Part shown: positions 1 to 5,769 of the stretch, in pieces
Layout of the letters: every line of letters starts with the position of its first letter
How positions within the stretch are numbered: position 1 is the stretch's first letter
Source of the DNA: Gemmatimonadota bacterium
Lineage (GTDB): Bacteria > Gemmatimonadota > Gemmatimonadetes > Longimicrobiales > Longimicrobiaceae
Length of the DNA: 6,971 nucleotides
Direction: 5' to 3'
Assembly: GCA_019348475.1 (NCBI GenBank)
Contig: JAHWJJ010000249.1
Coordinates: 1-6,971 of the forward strand
The notes under the pieces: model-generated
What the model was told of the DNA's origin: nothing
Database searches by the model: none
The model's input: only the letters and a program-made list of their open reading frames with translations
Made by a program: the position numbers and the translations under genes

Positions 1-1061
1 CGGCCGAGGTGCGGGCCTTCGGTCTCACGCAGTTGCTGCGCGACCGGTGGGAGCTGATCCGGACGGACGCGGGGCACGGCCCGCCCGTTGACGGCACGCC
101 TGACGGACCCGGCCGGGTGGACGCGTTCGGCGTGGCGCGCAACCGCCTGTATCCGCACGCTCCCGTGCCCACCACGGCGCCAGTGAGCTATCCGCACCTG
201 TGGGGCTTCGCGCAGAACACCTGGCTGCACTACGACGCCAACACCACGTCGGTGATGGAGCGCAACCTGGGCCAGGCGCTGGGCGTGGGCGGCGTGTTCG
301 ACCCCGTCACGTTCAAGTCCACGCTGAACCCCGTCAACATCCACCAGCTGGAGCTGCTGGCCCGGCGGCTGGAGGCGCCGGCGTGGCCCGCCTTCTTTCC
401 GGCCATCGACCAGGCGAAGGCCCGGCAGGGCGAGCCGCTGTACGGGCGGTACTGCGCGGGGTGCCACGAGGACCCGCCCGCGCCGGACGCCTGCTTCGCG
501 GTGGACTCGGTGCGGACGGACCCACTGCGCGCGGTGAACTTCGCCATGCCGCTGGGCAACGGCAGGTTCACCGACTCCGTGGCGCCCGTGCTGAACAGGA
601 TGAAGTACGCCGCGTACCGGACCTTCCGGGTGCCGGAGGCCCAGTGGCCGACCTACAACGGAATCCCGGACAGCGCGGTCGTCTGGCGCGTCACGGGGCA
701 GTACGGAGTGCGGACGCTGGCCGGGGTATGGGCCACAGCCCCGTACCTGCACAACGGGTCCGTCCCCAGCCTGTACGAGCTGCTGCTCCCGGCCGCGCGG
801 CGGAGCAGCACGTTCCCGGTGGGGCACCCCGAGTACGATCCCGTCAAGGTGGGCTACTCGATGACGGCGCCCGCCGGGACGTACCGGTTCGACACGTCGC
901 GGCCGGGGAACCGCAACACCGGCCACGAATACGGCACGCAGCTGTCCGAGGCCGAGCGCATGGCGCTGCTGGAGTACCTCAAGACGCTGGGTGCGTACAG
1001 CGGCCCGGTCACGCCGCGGGGCAGTCCGTGCCCCAACCTGAATGGCCCCGTGCGCCCGTGA
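1..1061 (+). CDS. Di-heme cytochrome c peroxidase / RoxA-like protein, C-terminal part (5' end outside window)
   Basis: Partial gene: the frame (first full codon at 3) is open to the left edge, so the first in-window start-like codon, GTG at 9, is probably internal. Numbering from that GTG, a c-type heme site CAGCH lies at residues 149-153, with C149 and C152 attaching heme and H153 the proximal ligand. The APYLHNGS stretch at 244-251 matches the conserved APY-H-(D/N)-GS motif of bacterial cytochrome c peroxidase/MauG relatives, and NTGHEYGT follows at 303-310. The order (GPGRVDAFG, then SYPHLWG, SVMERN, CxxCH, APYLHNGS, EYDPVKVGY) resembles the second-heme half of RoxA-like di-heme proteins; another heme site would be expected upstream. 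By family it should be exported and act in periplasmic redox chemistry. The substrate (peroxide or an organic compound) cannot be told from this part. It ends in TGA, 9 bp from a convergent gene. Confidence 0.85.
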   Translation, partial: AEVRAFGLTQLLRDRWELIRTDAGHGPPVDGTPDGPGRVDAFGVARNRLYPHAPVPTTAPVSYPHLWGFAQNTWLHYDANTTSVMERNLGQALGVGGVFDPVTFKSTLNPVNIHQLELLARRLEAPAWPAFFPAIDQAKARQGEPLYGRYCAGCHEDPPAPDACFAVDSVRTDPLRAVNFAMPLGNGRFTDSVAPVLNRMKYAAYRTFRVPEAQWPTYNGIPDSAVVWRVTGQYGVRTLAGVWATAPYLHNGSVPSLYELLLPAARRSSTFPVGHPEYDPVKVGYSMTAPAGTYRFDTSRPGNRNTGHEYGTQLSEAERMALLEYLKTLGAYSGPVTPRGSPCPNLNGPVRP

Positions 1062-1070
1062 GCGGCATCG

Positions 1071-1493
1071 TTACGCGCGCTGGAGCCAGTCGCCGGAGGT
1101 GACGCGTGGCAGTCGATCGACCGGACGGTTGTAGAAGTACACCCGCGCCGGAACGCGCGTCCCGTCTTCCCGCTCCGCCGCGATCACCGACCGGCGAAAG
1201 AGCGAGCGGGCGGGACGCGCCGCATCCACCCCCTCGTATTCATCGAGCGCGGCGAGCAGCGCATCCCCGGCATCGCCGTCGATCGCGTACAGCTCGCCGG
1301 CGACGCGGTCCCCGGGATCATCCGAGGGGGTGGCGGCTGGATATCGGCCCGCATCGTACAGGCGGCCGCGGATGGAGGCGGGGCCCACGCGCCGCGCGCC
1401 GTTCATCAACCGCGCGTGCATCCCCCCCGCCGCACCCGCGCGGAGGGTGCCGTAGACGAAGAGGAGGACGGGGGCTTGGGACGGTGGTTGCAT
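1071..1493 (-). CDS. Gamma-glutamylcyclotransferase-like (AIG2/GGCT fold) protein
   Basis: A 140-residue protein with the marks of the GGCT-like superfamily. Near the N-terminus, after a hydrophobic strand, is the YGTLRAG phosphate/substrate loop (residues 14-20). LYDAGRYPAA (45-54) and VAGELYAID (64-72) match the typical central segments. LDEYEG (83-88) contains the expected catalytic glutamate, most likely E87, and FRR (99-101) and GDW (134-136) close the domain. Length is usual for the family. Members release 5-oxoproline from gamma-glutamyl peptides or amines, but many bacterial ones have no proven substrate, so only the fold is secure. There is no export signal, so it is probably cytoplasmic. 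The ATG at 1493 is chosen because it directly precedes the first domain strand; no good Shine-Dalgarno sequence is visible before it. It converges on the cytochrome gene and diverges from the small gene at 1599. Confidence 0.85.
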   Translation of the reverse strand: MQPPSQAPVLLFVYGTLRAGAAGGMHARLMNGARRVGPASIRGRLYDAGRYPAATPSDDPGDRVAGELYAIDGDAGDALLAALDEYEGVDAARPARSLFRRSVIAAEREDGTRVPARVYFYNRPVDRLPRVTSGDWLQRA

Positions 1494-1598
1494 GGGATTT
1501 CAGGTGCCGTGCGGGCGCCGCGGTACGCGAACTGCTTACGGTGCGCGCGGCGGCCGCGGGGCCGTGCGGGTTACCCGTGTAGACGGAGGATGACGACC
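1494..1598. promoter_or_regulatory. Divergent intergenic region (putative back-to-back promoters)
   Basis: This 105-bp gap separates the starts of two divergently transcribed genes, so by position it must hold promoters for one or both. The sequence is very GC-rich and I see no convincing -35/-10 pair. The GGTTACC at 1569-1575 recurs at 4280-4286 upstream of the yfiT-like gene and might be part of a lineage-specific -10 region, but that is a guess from two instances. Confidence 0.3.
1585..1589 (+). promoter_or_regulatory. Ribosome binding site that decides the start of the 1599 gene
   Basis: GGAGG sits directly against one ATG at 1590 (no spacer) and 9 bases before the next in-frame ATG at 1599. 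A normal spacer favours 1599 as the real start, giving MSKTERS rather than MTTMSKTERS. Confidence 0.7.
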
Positions 1599-1916
1599 AT
1601 GAGCAAGACCGAGCGCAGCGCGCATACCACCACCGACCACGACTTCATCCGCCGCTGGGTGGAGGAGCGCGGCGGAAAGCCGAGCCGCGTAAAGCGCACC
1701 GGCGGCGGCGACGACCCGGGGATCCTGCGGATCGACTTTCCCGGCTACTCGGGCGGCGACTCGCTGGAGGAGATCGGCTGGGAGGAGTTCTTCGAGAAGT
1801 TCGAGGAGAACGAACTCGCCTTTCTGCACCGCGACATGAAGGGCGACGACGGCGGCCTGGACCGCTTCAACAAGCTGGTGAGCCGCAAAGGCCGCGAAGA
1901 AGGCGACGAGGACTGA
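1599..1916 (+). CDS. Small acidic protein of unknown function
   Basis: A 105-residue soluble protein with no signal peptide, membrane segment or catalytic motif I can name. It has TTDHDFIRRWVEERGGKP near the N-terminus (about 11-28), a central hydrophobic strand ILRIDFPGY (42-50), then an acidic aromatic segment (SLEEIGWEEFFEKFEENELAF, 55-75) that is probably helical, and a charged tail ending EEGDED. From memory, similar proteins of about 100 residues occur in diverse bacteria as hypothetical proteins, sometimes labelled 1,4-alpha-glucan branching enzyme. That label is not supported here: the length is a fraction of a glycosyl hydrolase and no such motifs are present. The whole chain looks like one compact domain, so it is not an obvious fragment. 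It stands alone, with a divergent gene upstream and the 8-bp repeat hairpin beginning 6 bp after its stop. Confidence 0.8.
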   Translation: MSKTERSAHTTTDHDFIRRWVEERGGKPSRVKRTGGGDDPGILRIDFPGYSGGDSLEEIGWEEFFEKFEENELAFLHRDMKGDDGGLDRFNKLVSRKGREEGDED

Positions 1917-1922
1917 AGAAGA

Positions 1923-2015
1923 AGTGCGGAAGTGCGTTAGTGCGTTAGTGCGGAAGTCGGTGGGTGAAAAGCCGGACGAGGCTTCCGCACCTCCGCACTC
2001 TCGCACTTTCGCACT
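1923..2015. repeat. Long imperfect inverted repeat formed by opposing 8-bp repeat units
   Basis: The left arm, 1923-1956, begins with four exact-period units, AGTGCGGA, AGTGCGTT, AGTGCGTT and AGTGCGGA. The right arm, 1982-2015, is built of the complementary unit type. Aligned by hand, about 28 of 34 positions pair, around a 25-base centre that itself has a small AAGCC/GGCTT hairpin (1969-1973 with 1980-1984). It starts 6 bp after the stop at 1916, so as RNA it could end or protect that transcript. There is no U-tract, so it is not a classical intrinsic terminator. Confidence 0.75.
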
Positions 2016-2098
2016 TTCGCACTTTCGCACTTTCGCACTTTCGCACTTTCGCACTCCCGCACTCCCGCACTCCCGCACTCCCGCACTCCCGCACTCCC
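1987..2098. repeat. 8-bp tandem repeat array, 14 units (GCACYYYC)
   Basis: GCAC recurs every 8 bp without a slip from 1987 to 2091. The units are one GCACCTCC, one GCACTCTC, six GCACTTTC (2003-2050) and six GCACTCCC (2051-2098). Variants are grouped in blocks, which suggests expansion by slippage or unequal exchange of neighbouring units. No unit creates a stop codon in any frame on either strand, so long spurious ORFs run through it. The array ends 108 bp before the zinc-ribbon gene. Such strings are, from memory, common between genes in Longimicrobium-like genomes. Confidence 0.95.
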
Positions 2099-2206
2099 CT
2101 GCATGGCACGCGCGTTGCTCTCCGCGCACGGACCCTGGATCTCCCCGGAATCGAACCGCGCCGCCCTGACGGTAACCGGCGGCGCTCACGGAAAAGCGGC
2201 CAAGCG

Positions 2207-2680
2207 ATGTCCCTGCACCTGTTCAGCACGCCCGTACAGTGCACCCGGTGCGGCACGGTGGTGGACGACCCCACCGTCGACAAGTGCCCTACCTGCGGCA
2301 ACCTGCTCAAAGAGCGGCGCGCGCCGCGGCGCCTGGCCGGCGTGGAGACGCGCTACGGCAGCCTGCGCACCCTGCTGGCGGTGCTGCGCTTTCTGGGCCT
2401 GATGGTGCTGCTGCTCGGCGCGCTGGTGTTTTTTTCCACGCTGGGCGACGACGGCGGCTCCAGCCTGAACGGCGCGATCGTCTTCGTCAGCAGCATCGTG
2501 GTGGCGGTGGCGCTGTTCGCGCTGGCGGGGATCTTTGTGCTGATGATGGACATCGAAGAAAACACCCGCTCGTCGTTCCGCATGCAGCAGCGGATGCTGG
2601 AGCAGATGGAGCCGCAGCACACCGCGGCCGACCCGCTGGCCGATGAGGCGGCGCCCGTTCCGCCGGCCGCCGCGCACTGA
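2207..2680 (+). CDS. Zinc-ribbon protein with two membrane segments, unknown function
   Basis: A 157-residue protein. The N-terminal zinc ribbon has two CxxC knuckles, C12/C15 and C27/C30 (CTRCG and CPTCG), which should bind one zinc. A basic linker (about 35-54) is followed by two hydrophobic helices, about 55-76 and 90-114, joined by a short polar loop (GDDGGSS). The C-terminal part (117-135) is a charged, Met/Gln-rich helix, then a Pro/Ala tail. The layout suggests a small inner-membrane protein with the ribbon and tail on the same, probably cytoplasmic, side. ATG 2207 is chosen because it directly precedes the ribbon; the frame stays open upstream to a GTG at 1964, but that stretch only translates the 8-bp repeats. 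No clear Shine-Dalgarno sequence is seen. It lies 16 bp upstream of the carboxypeptidase gene and is probably co-transcribed, hinting at an envelope role, which is inference. Confidence 0.8.
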   Translation: MSLHLFSTPVQCTRCGTVVDDPTVDKCPTCGNLLKERRAPRRLAGVETRYGSLRTLLAVLRFLGLMVLLLGALVFFSTLGDDGGSSLNGAIVFVSSIVVAVALFALAGIFVLMMDIEENTRSSFRMQQRMLEQMEPQHTAADPLADEAAPVPPAAAH

Positions 2681-2696
2681 CCCCGGAAGCACGCAG

Positions 2697-4121
2697 ATGA
2701 AGTTCATCCACCGCACCGCCGGCCCCGCCGCGCTCGCCCTGGCGCTGGCGGGCGGCGGCGTTCTGGCCGCGCGCGCCGTCACGCAGACGGCCGGCGGCCC
2801 GCTGCAGGCCCAGGCCAGCGCCATGGTCCCCAACCAGGACGAGTGGAGCGTGTTCGCCTGGTCCATGGACCGCAACCAGCCGCTGTTCGCGATCAACGCC
2901 GACCAGGCCATGATCCCGGCCAGCAACAACAAGGTGTACACCGCCGTCTGGGCGCTGGCGGTGCTGGGCCCGGACTATCGCTTTCCCACGGACGTGCTGA
3001 TCACCGGCCCCGTGCAGGACGGCGTGCTGCGCGGCGCCGTAGTGGTGCGCGGCTCCGGCGACCCCGCGTTCGGGTACCCGGAGTACGACAAGGACCCCAT
3101 GACCACCCCGCGCGCGATGGCCGCGGCGCTCCAGCGCATGGGCGTGCGGGTGGTGGAAGGCGGGGTGATCGCCGACCCGACCATCCACGACCGGCAGAAC
3201 TACGGGCCGGACTGGCCGCGCGACACGGGGAACGGCGCCTCGCGCTACGCCCCGACCGTCAGCGGCCTCCCCTTCAACCGCAACATGCTGTGGGTCCGGA
3301 TGACGCCGGGGCAGGAGCCCGGCTTCGTGCGCGAGCCCGAGGTGCCGGAGATCCCGGTGATCAACACCGCCCGCGGCGGCCCGCGCGCCTACGCGGTGCG
3401 CAAACCCGACGAGGACACCATCCGCATCCGCGGCGGCGGCACCGGGCGCTTTGGCGTGGGCGCGTACGAGCCGGCGTACCTGGCCGGCGGCGCCATGCGG
3501 CAGGCGCTGCGCGAGGCGGGGATCGAGGTGCGCGGCCCCCTGCGCATCGGCCAGACGCCGGAGGGGTCGGTGCTGGTGCACCGGCACCTCTCCATCCCGC
3601 TGGTGGAAATGATTCCGCAGCTGAACCGGCACTCCGACAACTTCTTCGCCGAGCACCTGTGGAAGGCGGCCGTGGCCAGGTCGCTGGGTCAGGGCACCTA
3701 CGTGGGCGGCGGCGCCGCGTCTGCCGTGTTCTTTCACAACCAGGCGGGGGTGGCGTGGGGGGAGCTGTGGCAGGCCGACGGCTCCGGCCTTTCGGCACAG
3801 AACCGGTCCAGCGCGCAGGCGCTGGTGCGCGCGCTGGTGTTCGCGCACAAGCAGCCGTGGTCGCAGCCGTTCCACGAGTCGATGGCCATCGCCGGCGACC
3901 CCGGCGGCACCATGCGGCGCATGTTCGTGGGCGGCCCCGCGCAGGGCAACCTGCACGCCAAGACGGGCTACATCAACGACGTGCGCACCCTCAGCGGCTA
4001 CGTGAAGACGGCCGGGGGCGAGAACGTGGTCTTCTCGTTCCTGTACAACGGCCGCAACACCTCCGGCGCGCGCGGCGTGCAGACGAACCTGGGAAACCTG
4101 CTGGCGGGGTACACGCGGTAG
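2697..4121 (+). CDS. dacB: D-alanyl-D-alanine carboxypeptidase/endopeptidase, PBP4 (peptidase S13) family
   Basis: A 474-residue protein, close to the usual length of E. coli PBP4 (477). The three penicillin-binding motifs are in order: SNNK (S76 nucleophile, K79) in PASNNKVYT, SDN (313-315), and KTG (422-424) in HAKTGYIND. Other S13 marks are VRGSGDP (117-123) and DGSGLS (361-366). It should remove terminal D-Ala from peptidoglycan stem peptides and cut D-Ala cross-links in the periplasm. The N-terminus MKFIHR followed by an Ala/Leu/Gly-rich stretch to about residue 27 looks like a signal peptide. ATG 2697 is preferred over the upstream in-frame ATG at 2643 because GGAAG at 2685-2689 lies 7 bases before it and it begins the signal peptide; the longer form would overlap the preceding gene and add a basic, proline-rich leader. 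Probably an operon with the zinc-ribbon gene 16 bp upstream. Confidence 0.95.
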   Translation: MKFIHRTAGPAALALALAGGGVLAARAVTQTAGGPLQAQASAMVPNQDEWSVFAWSMDRNQPLFAINADQAMIPASNNKVYTAVWALAVLGPDYRFPTDVLITGPVQDGVLRGAVVVRGSGDPAFGYPEYDKDPMTTPRAMAAALQRMGVRVVEGGVIADPTIHDRQNYGPDWPRDTGNGASRYAPTVSGLPFNRNMLWVRMTPGQEPGFVREPEVPEIPVINTARGGPRAYAVRKPDEDTIRIRGGGTGRFGVGAYEPAYLAGGAMRQALREAGIEVRGPLRIGQTPEGSVLVHRHLSIPLVEMIPQLNRHSDNFFAEHLWKAAVARSLGQGTYVGGGAASAVFFHNQAGVAWGELWQADGSGLSAQNRSSAQALVRALVFAHKQPWSQPFHESMAIAGDPGGTMRRMFVGGPAQGNLHAKTGYINDVRTLSGYVKTAGGENVVFSFLYNGRNTSGARGVQTNLGNLLAGYTR

Positions 4122-4127
4122 AAGGGC

Positions 4128-4180
4128 AGGATCGAGTGCGCAGTGCCCAGGATCAGGTGAGGATCGATTGCCCGGTGCCC
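4128..4180 (+). repeat. Imperfect 21-bp direct repeats downstream of dacB
   Basis: Copies at 4128-4148 and 4160-4180 agree at 18 of 21 positions, starting AGGATCGA and ending GTGCCC. A third AGGATC lies between them at 4149-4154. The second copy overlaps the left arm of the hairpin at 4169-4195. This could be a small local duplication. Confidence 0.6.
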
Positions 4181-4195
4181 GCGCGGTGCCGGGCA
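4169..4195 (+). terminator. Strong hairpin after dacB, terminator-like without a clear U-tract
   Basis: TGCCCGGTGCC (4169-4179) pairs with GGTGCCGGGCA (4185-4195) as an 11-bp stem with two G-U wobbles and a CGCGC loop. It is 47 bp after the dacB stop and followed only by GTCTGCTTTCACG, so the T-run is weak. Its place between two same-strand units supports a role in ending or stabilising the dacB transcript. Confidence 0.55.
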
Positions 4196-4346
4196 GTCTG
4201 CTTTCACGCGCCGGGGTCCGCCGCCGAGCCGCAGCCCATCGTTCGCTCCCGCGCTCCCCCTCGCGAGCCATCCGTTCCCGGTTACCTTGTCCGATCCCGC
4301 GTTCAGCGGCGGGAAGTCCGTCCCGCACCCTCGTCCTCTTGCTTTC

Positions 4347-4350
4347 GGAG
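4347..4350 (+). promoter_or_regulatory. Ribosome binding site of the yfiT-like gene
   Basis: GGAG with a 7-base spacer to ATG 4358; the alternative in-frame ATG at 4364 would have a 13-base spacer. This favours 4358. Confidence 0.6.
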
Positions 4351-4357
4351 ACGTTCG

Positions 4358-4900
4358 ATGACGATGACCGAACCCGCCGCGGACCCGCGGTACCCGGTCG
4401 GCAAGTTCCAGCGTGACGTGGAGGCGACGCCTGAGCGGCGGCGGGAGTGGCTGGACGAGATCGCGCAGACGCCGGCGCGCTTCCGGGCGGCGGTGCAGGG
4501 GCTGACCGACGAGCAGCTGGACACGCCGTACCGCGAGGGCGGATGGACGGTGCGGCAGCTGGCGCACCACCTTCCCGACAGCCACATGAACGCCTACGTG
4601 CGCTTCAAGCTGGGGCTCACGGAGGAGAATCCCCCCATCAAGACGTACGACGAATCGAGCTGGGCGCAGCTGGACGACACGCGCACCACGCCCGTCCAGA
4701 GCTCGCTCACCATGCTGGAGCTGCTGCACCAGCGGTGGGTGAACCTGCTGCGCTCGATGACGGACGAGCAGTGGACGCGCACCATCCAGCACCCGGAATG
4801 GGGCCCCGTGCGCCTGGACTTCATGCTCGCGATGTACGCCTGGCACGGCCGCCACCACGTGGCGCACGTCACCCGGCTGCGCGACCGGATGGGGTGGTGA
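4358..4900 (+). CDS. YfiT-type DinB superfamily protein (putative metal-dependent hydrolase / bacillithiol-transferase-like)
   Basis: A 180-residue soluble protein matching the YfiT branch of the DinB four-helix-bundle superfamily. Landmarks are RYPVGKFQ (11-18), GGWTVRQLAHHLPDSHMNAY (61-80) and the C-terminal YAWHGRHHVAHVTRL (160-174). By motif and spacing, H70, H163 and H167 correspond to the three metal-binding histidines I recall for Bacillus subtilis YfiT (67, 160, 164), a constant offset of three. All are present, so the metal site should be intact. Relatives are annotated as putative metal-dependent hydrolases; others in the superfamily are thiol S-transferases using bacillithiol or similar cofactors. 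The real substrate here is unknown. Its stop overlaps the start of the mutarotase gene by one base (TGATG), indicating translational coupling, although no functional link is obvious. Confidence 0.92.
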   Translation: MTMTEPAADPRYPVGKFQRDVEATPERRREWLDEIAQTPARFRAAVQGLTDEQLDTPYREGGWTVRQLAHHLPDSHMNAYVRFKLGLTEENPPIKTYDESSWAQLDDTRTTPVQSSLTMLELLHQRWVNLLRSMTDEQWTRTIQHPEWGPVRLDFMLAMYAWHGRHHVAHVTRLRDRMGW

Positions 4901-5769
4901 TGCGCGACACGGCGGCGCGGCTGCCCCGGCTGCGGCTGTCGCATCCCTCGGGAAGCGCCGCGGAGGTGTACCTTCAAGGTGCCCACGTCACGTCGTGGAT
5001 CCCGGCGGGCGGCTCGGAAGCGCTGTTCCTGAGCCGCGCCGCCACGTTCCAACCGGGAAAGGCCATCCGCGGCGGCGTGCCCGTCGTCTTTCCGCAGTTC
5101 GCGGAGCTGGGGCCGCTTCCCAAGCACGGCTTCGCGCGCGTGCAGCCGTGGGAGCGGGTGGATCACGCTGATCGCCCGGGCGCCGTCCGCCTGCGCCTGC
5201 GCGATTCCGACGAGACGCGGCGCATCTGGCCGCACGCGTTCGTCGCCGAGCTGGTGGTGGAGATCGGGGGCGATTGGCTCTCCCTCGGCCTCACGATCCG
5301 CAACACCGGCGACGCCGCGTTCAAGTTCACGGCCGCGCTGCACACCTACCTGCGCGTGGGCGACGTCCGCCGCGCCACGGTGCAGGGGCTGCAGGGCGTG
5401 CGCTACCGTGATCGTGACACTGGCGAGCAGGGGCGGGAGGATGAGGACCACGCCGTCTCCATACAGGGCGAGGTGGATCGCGTCTACCTGAACACGCCGC
5501 GCGAGCTGCGCGTGCACGATCCGCGGAACCAGCGGACGTTTCTTCTGCGCGCGGAGGGCTTCGCGGACACCGTGGTGTGGAACCCGTGGGCCTCCGGCGC
5601 CGCATCCCTGCCGGACATGGAGGACGACGAGTACCGGGAGATGCTCTGCGTCGAGGCGGCGCAGGTGGCAGAGCCGGTGCGGCTGGAGGCGGGGGCGAGC
5701 TGGACGGGCAGTCAGCGGCTTCAGGTGATCGGCTTCGTGGAACCCATACATCGCAGCCAGTCATCCTGA
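4900..5769 (+). CDS. D-hexose-6-phosphate mutarotase (glucose-6-phosphate 1-epimerase, YeaD-like)
   Basis: A 289-residue cytoplasmic protein of the aldose-1-epimerase superfamily, YeaD/YMR099c branch, of usual length. Motifs in order: LQGAHVTSW (25-33), IRGGVPVVFPQF (57-68), KHGFARVQPW (75-84, with H76 and R80 likely at the substrate phosphate or sugar), ALHTYLRVGD (146-155), EVDRVY (191-196), VVWNPW (225-230) and MLCVEAAQ (248-255). By analogy with YMR099c, H148 would be the catalytic acid and E252 the base; both are present. The enzyme speeds interconversion of alpha and beta anomers of hexose 6-phosphates feeding glycolysis or the pentose phosphate route. The ATG at 4900 shares its A with the TGA of the preceding gene, and no strong separate Shine-Dalgarno sequence is seen, so it probably depends on upstream translation. 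Confidence 0.93.
   Translation: MRDTAARLPRLRLSHPSGSAAEVYLQGAHVTSWIPAGGSEALFLSRAATFQPGKAIRGGVPVVFPQFAELGPLPKHGFARVQPWERVDHADRPGAVRLRLRDSDETRRIWPHAFVAELVVEIGGDWLSLGLTIRNTGDAAFKFTAALHTYLRVGDVRRATVQGLQGVRYRDRDTGEQGREDEDHAVSIQGEVDRVYLNTPRELRVHDPRNQRTFLLRAEGFADTVVWNPWASGAASLPDMEDDEYREMLCVEAAQVAEPVRLEAGASWTGSQRLQVIGFVEPIHRSQSS

Larger units (their letters stand above)
4122..4357. other. Intergenic region between dacB and the yfiT-like gene
   Basis: These 236 bp hold no supportable gene. The first part carries imperfect direct repeats and a strong hairpin (listed separately). The second part should contain the promoter of the yfiT-like gene. TACCTT at 4283-4288, about 70 bp before the start, fits the TA...T core of a -10 box, but no matching -35 is visible, so this promoter is only a suggestion. 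Confidence 0.5.

Noticed and set aside
1923..2098. CRISPR array.
   Set aside because: The period is 8 bp with no unique spacers, and there are no cas genes.
2136..2166. tRNA-like T-arm on the minus strand (GGTTCGATTCC) just upstream of the zinc-ribbon gene.
   Set aside because: The T-stem has a mismatch, there is no matching acceptor, D-arm or anticodon arm within reach, and no CCA end. It is a chance match or at most a fragment, not a tRNA gene.
1964..2206. Upstream extension of the zinc-ribbon gene from GTG 1964, which would put the 8-bp repeats inside a coding region and make the gene phase-variable.
   Set aside because: The repeat units contain no stop in any frame on either strand, so openness is no evidence of coding. 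The encoded LSHFRTFA-type peptide is low-complexity, and the zinc ribbon begins cleanly at ATG 2207.
1536..2310. Reverse-strand ORFs crossing the repeat array (217 and 121 residues).
   Set aside because: They consist of repeat translation (KVRKCESA-type) plus antisense of the 1599 and 2207 genes, with no domain signal.
2487..4328. 613-residue reverse-strand ORF opposite dacB, and the other long reverse or shifted ORFs over the cytochrome, yfiT-like and mutarotase genes.
   Set aside because: These are high-GC shadow frames, rich in Arg/Ala/Gly/Pro/His, without recognisable motifs. The sense frames carry complete catalytic motif sets.
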